A DNA stretch of 64,000 nt from Diprion similis (Eukaryota; Arthropoda; Insecta; Hymenoptera; Diprionidae): positions 15,943,501 through 16,007,500 of the forward strand of contig NC_060114.1 of assembly GCF_021155765.1 (NCBI RefSeq), written 5' to 3'. Below the pieces are notes generated by a model. That model had not been told where the DNA came from and searched no databases. It saw only the letters and a program-made list of their open reading frames with translations. Below, piece by piece: positions 24,377 through 38,100 of this stretch (position 1 is its first letter; each line of letters starts with the position of its first letter). Made by a program: the position numbers and the translations under genes.

Positions 24377-27300
24377 AACGACCGCGTTCTTAACGAAGGT
24401 TGTGGATCCAGGTGCGAATCGCTACATTCTTTCAATGATGATGAATTGGTCATTAATATTATGACGAAGGACATTCTTCTGGGTAGAAACCATTTTCAGA
24501 AACGGTCTGATTGTTTTTTTGTTCAAGGTGAAATTCAAAGGACATCCGACGTGCACCGGAAGTGAGTCTTCGGCGATGATCTTTTGCCACACGACGTCAC
24601 CTATGAAAATATCAGGTAACTACTCATTCTGTGATTATGTTAATAGAGTTCTATAATACCGGCATTCTCTTTCAAATCAGGATAACTAATTTCAGTTCGT
24701 TCTCCGCCTGTATTCAGTTCAGCTGAATATTTTGTGTTCAATATTCAGTTATGGCTAAATTAGAATGGAATCAAAGAAAATGAAAATCTTTATTGTGTTT
24801 GTGACAGCTCAAAATTAACATATATTAATCAATATACGTCAGATTGCGACCAAATTCAAGATTTATCAACAAATTTACATGTTCTTCCTAGGATTTTAAT
24901 TTTTTCGAGATGGCATTTCTGTAAACGATATATATCGATGACTCTTTCAGGGGGTCCGTGACATTCGGTGTAAACAATCTGACGATCGAGGGGCCGCCAT
25001 GTTTATGAAGAATCGTACGAACAGAATCGCGTCGCGTACGTCAAGTTGTTTTCCACCGTGATGCCGTGATCGTCACGACTGAAAATCTAGCGATTAGACA
25101 GCCAATCACACCAATAATCGCTGACTGTAACGTTTCTCGTGGAGGTAAGGATTTTTTCAATTGGTATATCAGTGTAATTTTATCACACTCATTTGGGCCT
25201 CAATCTGCAAGCGATTTCGTATCATCGTCGATCGGACGATACGAGAATTACTTGTTAATTTTTCGTGTAAATTTATAGTGAGTGATAATTCGAAAGTGAA
25301 TTACCCAGGCATACGGATTATTACATACAGGTTACTCTGATTTTCTATCAACAACCGTGTCATGAACGTAACGTAAGTTGCATATGCAAAAGGTGATCTG
25401 CTACCTGCATGTAGACAACTACTGTTTAATTAGTGTGATGCTATTTGCCTACACACCAACAAAGTTGCCGCCTAATCTTAGGCAACTGAAAGTTCCTCGC
25501 GCGTAACACAAGTTGTCTATAGTCAGGCGCACTACGTATTGGTCTTCTGTACTACGATAGCTTGTGAGAAGACAAATTGCAGCTTTTCGCCATCGCGTAT
25601 TAACAAAGAACTCAATATAGGGATAGATTATTCAGACTTTGGATATCAAGTTTCACGTTTTAAATTGTAGTGCATCCAACGTAGAATGAATGCACCGGAG
25701 ACGTTGAGGCTGAGCCAAATTTTCCTGGGAGTAAGAACGCGCCGCGGCACGAGTGAGTTAAACATCTTTAAAATTGCACTAAATTTATGAAAAGAGGACA
25801 TCCAATGTTGTCCAATTATTAAACCTATGAAAATTTTTTGATTATATGTATATCTATTTTTCATTTACAAACTCAGCAATTTACTAATTTATATTTTACT
25901 ACTTCTACTGTAATATTTTCGCAATAGGAGTACTCGAGCATAACATCTTTTCCGAAATACTTTTTACTTGCATTTTGTTTCGCAAGTCAGTACTGACCTA
26001 ATGGACATTAAGCTAATACTATTACCACGTTTTTGCTTTCTCTTGGTCGAATCAAATGTAATGTCGTAGAATTTAATTACCCTAGAACGAGCCTTGAATC
26101 ATCGACAATTTCGTATTTCGATTCCGCGTTGTTGTTACGCCAGCTAATCGGAAGTCGACAATGAAAATGATCACCACCCCTGACATTTCGAGTTCCTTCC
26201 TTTCACGTCGTTTTCCGGTCGGAGCGTTTATGACCTCGCCGTTTCTCTACGACGACCACCACGTAAGCTTATAGCTGCCGTTGCTTTTCCTCAATGAAGA
26301 TTCGAACCGTACTTGATCTAATTCTCTCTTTTCCGTTTCCGAAATGTTGCTATCTAATGATGACCGGATCCTGGTACCGATCTCTTGTTTTTCATAAATA
26401 TCTATTCACCATCAATCTAGTATTTTTGTCTCGTTTTACATAAAACTGCTCGCTATATTTTCGTTTTTAGTCTCTCATTCTCATTCTGTCGTCTTATTTC
26501 TACGCCCCCGTCTCATTTATGCCTCAATAATCAAGCGCTTTCACGCTAGCCTGAGGTGTCCTTAAGGCCTCAGGGGCCTTGCACGATCCCTGTTTCAAAT
26601 ACCTAACTGCAAACTCCGATGTAAAAGTTACGGAAAAAACATCTTGAAAGATAGATAACCGGGAGGAAGCAGAATTATGTCCATTCTTGCCTTTTCCGCC
26701 CTACTTTTCCAATTCCAATTGGTTTTCCCGTTTCACGATTTGTTTCGTACAATGCGCACATTAAATTGTCGGTGCTCTACTTTGCATTACGAGTAACTGA
26801 ATGAGTTTCGGACTGCCAAGCCTATCTCGATTCTCTAACTCCTGCAGCGACGGCATTGAATGTTTATTTTGTAAGTTGAATTTTAAACTTGTCGTACAAC
26901 TGTAATTGTCCTTTTTATTGTTTTCTCTTCATCTCTCCTGTTCTCTCCATTATCTATCGATCAGCGAGAAATACCATCGAAAGGCCTGCAAGAATCTCGG
27001 TGGTTATGAAAATAAAAAACTTTGTAAGACCCAACAATTCGAAAAACTCTAAAAAAAAAGTGAAACACAAAAACGCCGCGATCGCTTATCGTCAACCTCC
27101 ACTGCAGAACGTGGTTCGAATCTAATGTATAACCAGCAAAGAATTGAATGTCCCCTTCCGCCGAGCATAGATTAGAGTGTAATTATACCTAAGGACAGAA
27201 GTATACGCACATGACGTATATAAATATTGGGACCCATATCACAATTTTTAGTAATTAAAAATAAAAGTTCAATTATCAAAGGCACGATAGAATGTAAGAT

Positions 27301-27534
27301 TGAATAATCGAAGTTGGAAGACCGTAGAGCGAAAACAATTGTCAGGAGGTAAAAGTAGGAAATACATATATTTTTTTATCGCGATCCTATCGAGTGTGTA
27401 TTACGATACCGCGATACTCGTGCCCGTTAACAGGTCCTGGGGGTGTATAAAGGGGATTAAGGAAGGAGGGGATGAGAAAAAAAAACATCTCAGACCCACC
27501 GCAGGCAGGAATGCAATGTGGTTGAAACGAGAGA
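24377..27534. other. Intergenic region upstream of MOK; possible 5' exon near 25010-25144
   Basis: No protein-like frame was recognised. A short CpG-richer patch (about 24950-25150) ends in a strong donor (GTGGAG then GTAAGG at 25145) on the plus strand, suggesting a non-coding or short first exon of an unknown transcript. It could belong to the nicotinic receptor or to a gene not resolved here. Small hairpins at 25465-25489 (AGTTGCC...GGCAACT) and 26564-26580 (AAGGCC...GGCCTT) were seen. The rest shows nothing. Confidence 0.3.
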
Positions 27535-27574
27535 GATAAAGAGATAGATAGATAGGTCGATAGATAGATAGGTC

Positions 27575-27628
<54 letters not shown>

Positions 27629-27662
27629 CAGATGGATAGGTAGATAGATAGTTGCATACATA
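27535..27662. repeat. GATA/TAGA tetranucleotide microsatellite
   Basis: About 125 bases of imperfect (TAGA)n with TAGG and CAGA variants, directly before the GGGAGA hexamer array. It produces low-complexity reading frames on both strands that should not be taken as genes. Confidence 0.9.
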
Positions 27663-27692
27663 GATAAATTGATAGTTTGGTAGAAAGAGATG

Positions 27693-28000
27693 AGAGAGGG
27701 AGAGGGAGAATGAGAAGGAAAGGGAGAGGGAGAGGGAGAGGGAGAGGGAGAGGGAGAGGGAGAGGGAGAGGGAGAGGGAGAGGGAGAGGGAGAGGGAGAG
27801 GGAGAGGGAGAGGGAGAGGGAGAGGGAGAGGGAGAGGGAGAGGGAGAGGGAGAGGGAGAGGGAGAGGGAGAGGGAGAGGGAGAGGGAGAGGGAGAGGGAG
27901 AGGGAGAGGGAGAGGGAGAGGGAGAGGGAGAGGGAGAGGGAGAGGGAGAGGGAGAGGGAGAGGGAGAGGGAGAGGGAGAGGGAGAGGGAGAGGGAGAGGG
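27693..28000. repeat. GGGAGA hexanucleotide array
   Basis: From about 27717 to 28000 the sequence is an almost perfect tandem array of the 6-base unit GGGAGA (about 47 copies), with imperfect units before it. All purines lie on the plus strand, so it could form triplex or stacked purine structures. It yields artificial open frames (Arg-Gly on plus, Pro-Ser on minus). Confidence 0.95.
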
Positions 28001-30041
28001 TATAAGAGCTATAAGAGGTATAAGTTCACTGTATAAGTTCAATGAAAATACTAGCGATAGAGTAGAAAGTCCGTTTAAGGGTGGGAATGTAAGAGAGTCG
28101 CGTAGTGTGACGCGAGGGGTTTGTTGCGTGTGCAGGATGACTACGCTACGTCTAAGCTGGCACGTATCTGCGTAGGTCGGTCGGGGGTAGAGGTAAGGGG
28201 TACAGAAGAGGGCAGGTATCTCGCAAGTCCGGTTGATATAGAAGCGCGATGAGGAGTCTGTTGAAGTATGAGGAAGGAATAGCGGGAGTATAGAGAGGAG
28301 AAAGATACGGTAGACATGCGCCGGGGCTTGGTATTGATCCGGAGAACGGTTCGTTGGTAACGATTCTCCCTCTCGCGGAGAGAGCCGGCGGGTTTCCAAC
28401 CCCTCCACACACCCACCGCCGAGGGTGACGAGGAGGAGGCTGCAGGGTGCCGGTCCTCTCTCTCTCTACCCTCTTCCTCTCCCTCGCTCTCCCGAGGAGA
28501 AGGAACATCGTCCGCAGTCGGTTAAAATCAGTCCAGCGTTGGTCGCCGACCAGGGCGCCAGTCCAACCCCGAATACCGATCGACAGCCCTCAGCCACCGA
28601 CGCCGGGGCGCACCGCCCGCACAGCATCAAATCCGGTCACCTGGTGATGGTGCAGCAGTCCAAGCCGCCGGCTGGAACCGACAAATCCCCGAGAATTTGG
28701 GAACACGCGTATCGCTCCAAGAGCGCTCCAAGTCCTTGAGATCGTGTCGGATCCGAGAGGACGTCATCGGGTCGTCATCGAGGCGCCGAGGAAGAAGGAA
28801 AACCGGTGCGGGACCGCAAGGGAAGGGAAGAACAAAACGCTGCACTATCATCGGGGAAATGTTACACAATGATCACTTGCGGGTTGGACAAAATTCGCCT
28901 CAGCACCGGAAAAAGGAGACGCGGGGATCACGGACCTGCGCCCGGTCCGCACGGTATTAGCGGAGAACAGAGGGTACGACGGGCTGCACGCGCGAGCTTT
29001 CGGCTGCAGTCTGCACATGTTCCTGGTCATGCGATTAGCCTGCCAGACGTCAGCTGCATCGTAACCGGCCCTCGTTCCTTCATGGATTACCTGTTTTAAT
29101 AGGAACACACACGCACACACGTACACACTCGCCCTCGGTCTGTCTCTCACGGTTGTTTCTCTCCGATCTGCGGGGAGAGTTGAATCGGCGACTTTGAATA
29201 AACCCTCAGATCTTGTGGTGCATCCGCGACCAGGACGAGTTCTCGATTCGTTTGTCGTCGTTACACGTTATCCCCTTTCTCTCGATTCCTCTCTATAAAT
29301 ATATTTCCCTCTCTCTCTCTCTCTCTCTCCCTTTCTCGATTCTTCTCTCTTTTCGTAAAAGAGGCAAGAGCATCAATCCCTCGGTGGCTGCAGCAGCAAC
29401 ATCAGAAATCATCAGTAACGCTGTCGTGTTGCTGCTGCTATTTATCCTGTAGCTCCGCCTTTTCCGATTCACCCTATCATCCAGCGATTCTTTCATCTTC
29501 GCCTCAGCTTCGCAGCATCCCTTTTTTTCAAATTGTAATTCAAAATTTAAAGAGAAGAATTACACCGACAATCGTGTTTTGTTTATTGACATATGCATGT
29601 GGTCTACCTGCGTGTGTTTGTATACACGTTCTAACGCATATATATATATATATATATCTATATATGTATACATACATGTACACGTATATCCGTAACACCG
29701 GGTAGAGCGAATTTCGTAAACGTGTATAGTAATTGAATTTTTTCCCACGTAATTGTTATATCACCACGTGAATAATAATCACAATAATAATAATAATAAT
29801 AATAATAGCTATAATAAGAATAATAATAATAAATCGTCGTCTTGATGTAACGAAGGTTTTAAACTCCGGAAACGACAACAACAATAATAATAACAATAAC
29901 AATAATAAAAGTATTAATAATCCTCATAAATGAAAGAACAACGAGAAAAAAACAGTAATAAATAATATTACTTTATTATACGACTAGTTGACGACGACGA
30001 CGACGAAGGCAAGAAAAAACAGTTGAAAATATACCCGCAAA
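28001..30041 (+). promoter_or_regulatory. GC-richer upstream/leader region of the nicotinic receptor gene
   Basis: From about 28130 to 29240 the DNA is richer in G, C and CpG than its surroundings, then becomes a CT tract and AT-rich repeats. A TATA-like TATAAAT (29294-29300) precedes a CT run (29308-29329; GAGA-type on the minus strand). Open frames such as 28425-28739 and 28806-29099 lack similarity I recognise and may be upstream ORFs in a long leader. Trinucleotide AAT runs occur at 29785-29950. Assignment as promoter or 5' UTR of the receptor at 30042 is inference from position. Confidence 0.4.
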
Positions 30042-31521
30042 ATGAGATGCTGCATCTTCATGGCTGCCGTCGCCCTGGCTGCAACGGGTAAGTCAATAGT
30101 AACCAAAAAACAAAGTATATATATATGCGTATACATAAGTATATGTATACACGTATTTTTATGCATATACCTATATATACATATACTATATTATATTATC
30201 ACCATGCCAAGCGTTTAATGAGAACGTGTAAGCTTATTACAACAACGAGCTTTCACGATATATAACCATTTCATCATACCTATACATGATCATTCGCCGA
30301 ATTCATCCAAACATGTTCATGTGATACATATAGCTACATATATATATATTTATATATATATATATATAAACGTATGAAATCATACTTATACGTATATTAT
30401 ATAAATATACATTGTATATATATTATCTTGATGATTATTATATGAAACGATGTTTTTCTGTTTCTTTTTTACCTTCATTGTTTGATCATTGTTTTTTTGT
30501 TTTTGAATTAATTTTCTTCGTCATCCGTTTGTCGTTTTGAAAATCACTTCAAAGCGTGGAATCCAGTCGATGAAATTATCTGGGATAACATGGGAAGCGG
30601 GTAACATATCGCGGTAAATAATGAGTCGAGATTCGTTTGTTTTAGAAAAATTTCTTTATTTCTGCCTTGAACAGAGTTTTAACTTGTTCTTATAGAAGAT
30701 TATTTTGAGAGTAAAAATTTTCATCTCAGATGACTTCGCTTTGATGATTCGGCTTTTAGTACAGAAATTTATGGTGATTTTCTTGAGTATAACAAATGTG
30801 GGAATTCATTCTTTAGGTTTTTTTTTCCAAAAGACAATCTTGAATTTCCTGCAGGCTTAAAAATTCAACGTTTATATAACGAAGAATTCCTATTGTAATA
30901 GTTATTTTCTGCAAGCCAAGAGATCAATGTGTTGAAATAAACGTTAAAATGGATTCTGTGTATTTCGAACGATTTTCAATTCGCACTTGCTGAAATCAAC
31001 CTCATTAAATCATCGTACATATATGATAGGCGCGCAACAGCGTTCACTGAATCTGTTATCTTCCTATTTTTTGTCTCTCTTTATTCTTTATGTCCGGTGC
31101 TATACGAATTTCCTGCAACGAATGGCAGTTTTTATTAAAATAAAAAAAAAAAATACCGGAAATTTGACCTCGCGATCATTTGACACAGAATTATTGCAAG
31201 TATGTTGATCTTTCCACATGACTAAACGCTGTCGCGTGCCGAATCGCCGTCGCCTTTAAACGATCAGCATCGCGCCTGCAGTGTGTGTGTGTGTATATAT
31301 TTATATATACATATACACTCGAATATCATATACATACATATATAGATATATTTATATATATACATATACATGTATAAATATATATAAAACACACTTGTGC
31401 CCACCAATTTAAAAACGCCATGATTTAAAATATAACTATAAATACCGAATATCACACGTGTAAATGCAAGGCATAGCTCAATATATCAGTTGTTATATAC
31501 CTATACATACTATTATTATTA

Positions 31522-31552
<31 letters not shown>

Positions 31553-31766
31553 ACCTATAATACCACCCATACATATATATATATATATATTAATATAGGT
31601 ATATCAATATGCTCGAAACAATACTTAGTATATCATAAATTATATAATAATAGGTATATCATTGATATACAACGTCGTTCGATCTTTTCTTTCTGTCGTA
31701 GTGAAATTCTATTTTTTATTTTCTTTTTTTTTTTCGTCTTGTCTAAATTCTTTCATACTGAACTCG

Positions 31767-31815
<49 letters not shown>

Positions 31816-32090
31816 TGATATATTCTCAGGTATATTTTATACCTCAGGCATGATCTATCATACATATAATATGTATTATTTATTGAGCATACATTTATTT
31901 TTTATTCGAAAATAGTTACACCCATGGTGTAAAGATATAGTTATTTACATACGATATAGGTAGATAAAATTATTTATTCGATACGATGATATAGATATTT
32001 TACCGCCATCGTCATTCGCAGCAGCGTGAAAAGCTTGTCGCAGATATTTAATCACACTCGCAATCAGAGGGTTGCAATCTCGATCGTTTT

Positions 32091-32122
<32 letters not shown>

Positions 32123-35100
32123 CGTGAGCAGAAAAAGGTAAATTCCACACTTAGGAACCGCATTATTTATCTAACTGTGTAGTGAGTTGGCGCGAAAATT
32201 TCAGTGAAAGCCACGTTTTAAAGTTCGGCGTTCAAATGCATAATACAATAAATAAAACAAGTGACGAGCGTCGGTGGGTAGAAGTTTAAACAGTTTATTC
32301 TGATATTTTTTTTACTTCAGCTCTGGTATAGGTATCCAAAAATTCAGATCATTCCAATTTCTACGTATAAGGGTAAAGAAAAAAGGCACTAACTAAGGAT
32401 TCAAAGTTTAAATTATTACCATTTTTCAAATTTACACTGTGACACAGTTGGCAATACGTGTTGTTAAATCGAATAGTCCGATTTACTGTTACTAAAATAT
32501 CTTTTAACGGCAATCATGAAAGTTGAGAGGTGTGCCTGCACCGCAAATTAACGATTATTGAAACAAAATGTAGGAGGGGGGAGGTAAGCAGAAAATCGGT
32601 GATATATTTGCTACAACAAGGTAGCTTTGTTGCAAGAACGACTTGACACTGATACCTCGAGGCATTTCAGAAACGTGGAGTCCCCGAGTCTCGAGTTCGG
32701 GGCTTCAATGATATCGTGTATCGCATATTAGATATTTCCGATCCAGGCGGCCGACGACGAGGTCGGTGTCTATACATAGCGAAAAAAAGGGGGGGGGGGG
32801 GGGGGGGGGGGATCAAATTTTGCTAGGCGCGAAAAAATCCCCTGTGTAGGCGTGAAATTTGACGATTTTCCTCGAGAATCGATTCCGATCACGTATACGA
32901 TCCGTCTGTATTATGCGCGGGATGGGCGTAAATACATGTACATATATATATATATATATTGGATTGTCATGTGAGAACGGTGAAGAGCGAAAGGTGCGTG
33001 CGGTTCGTTTGTTTCCAACCGGCGTCTGCCGCATATAAGATCCCCGAATCCTCGTCGTTTTCGGAAAAAGAACCGGCAGGAGTGATCCTACACCCTTAAT
33101 ATTCAGCCCGGCGGATGTCGCGTAGTTTTTCGAGCCACCAACAGCCTAACCTCGAGTAAGAAAAGGAAAAACTGCTGGGAAAAAAGGGGTGAACCAAATC
33201 TCGTTCACAGACGTCGTTTCATCTTACGTATCTTATATATTCACACAGTTATTTCATGGAAACGTTCCGTTACTCTTGTAACGCAGGGTAAATTCGCCTG
33301 CATTTCGGCAACTGAGGGTACATTTTACCGATCGACATATTTTGTCTCGCGGTTTACGATTGGAGAGAGAATGAAGTTGTCGGCCAATCGCGAACAGCGA
33401 GACAAATTCCGATCGGTGAAACGTAGTCTGAGTTGCCGAAATGCAGGCGGATATATGTAAAAGGATGTACACCGCATTGCCCAAATGCAGGCGGATTTAC
33501 ACCATTTCACTAAACTCGGAAACAACCCGATATGCAATTATAATGTACGAAAATGAAAGTCTACCTCGATTTCGACGTTCGTCACTTGTTTCTAATTAAT
33601 TTTCGTGAACGAAATTAGGACAGATGAAAAGTTTCCTTTTATCGGCGCTATTATTTTATTCCCATATTCTATTCCATCGGAATTCTATAACATATAAAAC
33701 AGCTTTCTTTCTTTCCGTTTTCTCATCCGACATTATTCATGTACCAGTCAGATGTGGTTCTCTGAGTTCTGTAATTCAGCCGGTACTGGCGCACTGTCAG
33801 GATTTTCGCGCAGGATTTATCCTGCAGGTTGTGTAACCCGCACACACATGCGCGCGCGGAGAATCGCTTCGGGCATAGAGCATTGTTTCATATCATACGT
33901 ACATACAGTAACAGTAGCTATATACGTTTAATATCTTTCTCTCTGCTATTATAATACGGAGGTAGGTATATCAATTTCAGAGGTAAACTCGGGAGTCGGG
34001 ACTCCTTTATCCGTGGATTTAAATTCTCGCATACGCATACGTGCATTACATATCCGCGTATTTCACGCCGGTTAACATTCCACAATATGGCCGTTACACA
34101 AAATCGGCCGTTATCCGCGTGAATAATGATTCGTTGATTAGTTTATCGATTAATCGATTACCAGTGGCTGGTACACGTGATGCGTAATCGTCGAAATTTC
34201 GTCGGCATGATACACAATTAATATGAAGACGAGTGTGATTAGCGAAGGACAGAAAAGCTAGTGCGGGAGTATCAGGGGGAGAAATAAAATGAAAAGATAC
34301 ATAGTTTGAGGCGAAAAACTGCAGGGAGGATTGTCGAATGATCGAAATCGCGATTTTGTTAGAGAAGGAGCCGGCTAATTGCATAATCGATGTGACTGTA
34401 ATAATAATTGGTCAGGGCTGGTAAGTGGCGGTTATCACGAGAAGCAGCTGCTAAACGACCTCCTGGACTCTTACAACGTGCTGGAGCGGCCTGTCGGCAA
34501 CGAGTCCGAGCCACTTCAGTTGAGCTTCGGTCTTACCCTTATGCAAATTATCGACGTTGTAAGTTTCACATGTCTATAAGAAATAACAAGTTCATTATTC
34601 AATTACCTATATACTGTATACCCCCCTCCTCATCCACCCGATCAACTACCCAACCAACCAACCAACCAATCAACCACCACTCGGCTAATCTCACATCTCT
34701 CTCTATTATGCTACATAACCACCCGACCATCCACCAACCTCCGTGTCTCGTCTCGTCTAACCTCCCCAAGCGATTATTACATGTGCGCGTGACGCGCATC
34801 TGGTCTTACCGAACACGTTTCTTGAATATCCAACAACTCACGTTTCCACCTCGTTCGAGGTTCAAAGTTATTTCGCGGCTGGTGCTTTCAAACCGGGTGA
34901 ATACACTTGCGTTTGTAATAGTGCTGTACGATTAATCGATTAATCGGCAGCTGCGATTAATCGTTCTTACGATTAATCGATCAATCGAAGTGCATCATAA
35001 TAATTCAGAAGGTAAAACGTCATATAAATCGAAACTGTCGATTGATCGAGTAAGTGGAAAAACGATCGAAGCGAAAAACTCAACTAATCGAAACTGCCAA

Positions 35101-38100
35101 TTAATCGACTAATCGCAGAGCACTATTTTTCAATCTTGATAGTGTTCTAAATACGCGTTATTGTAGAGTGAAAACAAAATTTGACTGTTCGGTGAAATTC
35201 TAGCTGGCTAAATCGTGGTCAAATTTGTTGTGACTAAAACGATTTTGAAACTGATCGAAAATCAGAATTATTAACTGGATTCTCGTCATGCCTATTATTA
35301 CTTACTAAAACAAAGTAACAAAATTAAAATTGCACAAATAATACCTCCAATTGTTGTTGATAAGAAAAAAAAAAAAAATTTTGTGCTCTTACATTCACGC
35401 ATAATATACAATCGCTTGGTGAGATTAAGGGCGACTGGACAGTGTGAAGGAAGCGGGTGTTAATTTTCCTACAATAGATAGTCTCTACTTGATACAGGGT
35501 AAAGTTGCGTATATCAATAGACAAGGTCGATTAAGTGCTCTCTGGTAAAAAATAAACAAGTGTTTTAAACCCAAGCATCGTGATTGCACACATTCACATC
35601 TATAAAATATTTTTGTACAACATACTTTATAGATGCAATACTGAACTGAAACTGACCCAGTATGAAAATTTTCTTTCATCTTGTAATAACCATTATTATT
35701 ATTTCTCGTGTATTCTGCGGCCCGGGGGGGAGGGGGGTAAAAATTTTCATAAAAAAATCTGTAATAATGATACGAAGACGTTGCCAAAGCGAGATATTTT
35801 TGACAAAATGGACAGAGTATACCTGCCTAATGAAATTATTCCGATAAATCTGAATAAACCGTTTACAAAGGTATACATCCACACATACATAGATACATAT
35901 TTATAGTTACATCGTCACACCTGAACGGTTCAATATAAAATTCACTTCCGGTGCGTAGATGTATCGATATTCTCGAGTTATTGTCACCGTTTTTGCATAC
36001 CACTTTTCTCCCCCTTTTGTTTAGTCGTAAGTACACGCATAATCTCGCCACACTTGCAGCGTCACGCACACCGGTAGGAGACAAATATTGAGCACCGTTC
36101 GGGAGAAGAATGAGAAGAAATGAAGGAGGGGGAGAGAAAAAATTGTATAGTACCTATACATGCACTCGATACGTACACAAAGCGATTACTTCACAGCTTC
36201 GCCGAGCCGCGTCAAACCGCGTGCAACTTTATTTCCTTCCCCTTTGTTTATGTGATGGGTACATGGGTTATGTGTATCCATAACGTTATATATACCTCAA
36301 ATACATATGTATCCACTCATCTTCGCCCTCGGGAATAATATAATATGCGGAGACACGATCGATCTTGTCGATTGAAATGTGATCTACTCCCCCCTGTATA
36401 CCATACGTATTTACACGTTATGTATCACGAGTAGTAGTATATTATTATACATACAGACACCCTATATAATATAACCTAACCCACCTCTGCTCCGTATTCA
36501 CCCGTCTATTATACCTGTACATATACAAAATAATATACAATTACCTATATATATATACTATATACATGCATGCCGGGTCGGTGAAAATATTTGAGTAATA
36601 TCCCATAAACTAGCCGACAAATGTCTCACACCACACGCATATTATTATTATCATCATTATTATCATAATTATTATTATTATCGTTATTATTATATCTATT
36701 ATTATAAATTTGCTTTCAATTTTCAATAACGTGCCCTAGTAGTAGTTTCTTTTTTTCTTAACTTTCGTTATACGTCATCAAACTGATCTTGTTTCTCTTT
36801 CTTGACGATTATATTTTCTCTTAATATTGTATACATATTTTTTTCGATAGACAAAGCTATCTGGCAAAGATGAAGACATTTTTTTTTCAATAAAACGATG
36901 TAGAGAATAAAACAACAGAAAAAAAAAAGAAAGAAAGAAAAAAAATTGAAAAAATCGAAAACTGCTATAGAAAGGATCTCAATTTTCGTGCTCGATGGAG
37001 TGCGTCACGTTTACCGGATATCGCGTTTCAATCTTACGATGAGAAAAGAACGAAAGTGAAAGAAAGACAGAAAGAGAAAACGAGAGAAAGAGAGGCAAAA
37101 GAGGGTAAACAATAAAATTGCTATGATATTAGACGTTAATGGAAAAGGTTCAAACGGGACACCCTGTATATGTTGAAAATTTTGTTGAATTTGTAGCTTG
37201 GATGACAGTTTTTTTGTTCTTTCCTTTGTTTTTACCATTTCGTCACATTTTCTTTAACACACACGTATATACCTATATTTTTTAATAGAACCTACGCCGA
37301 TATATGTTTCCGTATATATATGTATGCTTACGTAGGTGAAATATTCATTTCGATATTTATGCCTTTGAGACGGGAGCACACGTATGTTGTATGCACGTAA
37401 ATACGTACATACATATGTATACGAACTACATTATACATATTATACATTAAATTAATTATATAGCTATTTCTGTAGTGCGAGCGGTCAGTATTTCTGTATT
37501 CTTAATGCCGTTCCTATATACCTATATATACATATATATACTATATATTATATATATATATAATTAAAACACTGATCTTAAAATAACGAAATAAATGATT
37601 ATCTATAAATTATTCGCCCTGCACGGTAGAGTTTAGAGCTTGCGTGATTATTATGTAGATAACCCTGTATATTATATTAATATACATACATATACATACA
37701 TACAACGGTACATACTTCATACACATGTATGTATACATATATGTATATATTCTAATTGCAATATATATACATGCGTCTATCTATACCATACATGGTGTGT
37801 CTCCGGTATGTGTGTATTAGCTTCTTGTCGGGCAACTATATATACATAGATGTAGACACGATTAGAGCGTAAATCATGTGATATTGTATTTACATACGTA
37901 CCGATTAATGATTTGTCGCATGAGGTAGTGTCGCTGCTGTCAGCTTATACGTAATACACGTATTTATATTACAGGCAGCTATTTACAATTTACATATACA
38001 TATTTATTTATATGTATTCCTTTTTTCTTCAACTCTAATTTCATGCTTTATTTATATAAAACTTTTTTCTACCTTTTATAGAATAATCCTAATCGTTGTC

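Larger units (their letters stand above)
30088..34415 (+). other. Receptor intron 1: AT-rich, many simple repeats
   Basis: No extra exon was recognised. It contains (TA)n near 30352-30367 and 31771-31808, (TTA)n at 31510-31552, A27 at about 32095-32122, a run of 23 G at 32789-32811, a hairpin at 33291-33452 and a CGATTAATCG palindrome at 34147-34156. Confidence 0.6.

Noticed and set aside
27100-27125. GGTTCGAATC resembling a tRNA T-loop
   Set aside because: No matching acceptor stem, D-arm or anticodon arm could be folded around it.
27401-28408. Minus-strand frame of 335 codons with long Pro-Ser repeats, and plus-strand Arg-Gly frame at 27677-28036
   Set aside because: Both are translations of the GGGAGA array and TAGA array; no protein-like flanks or start context.
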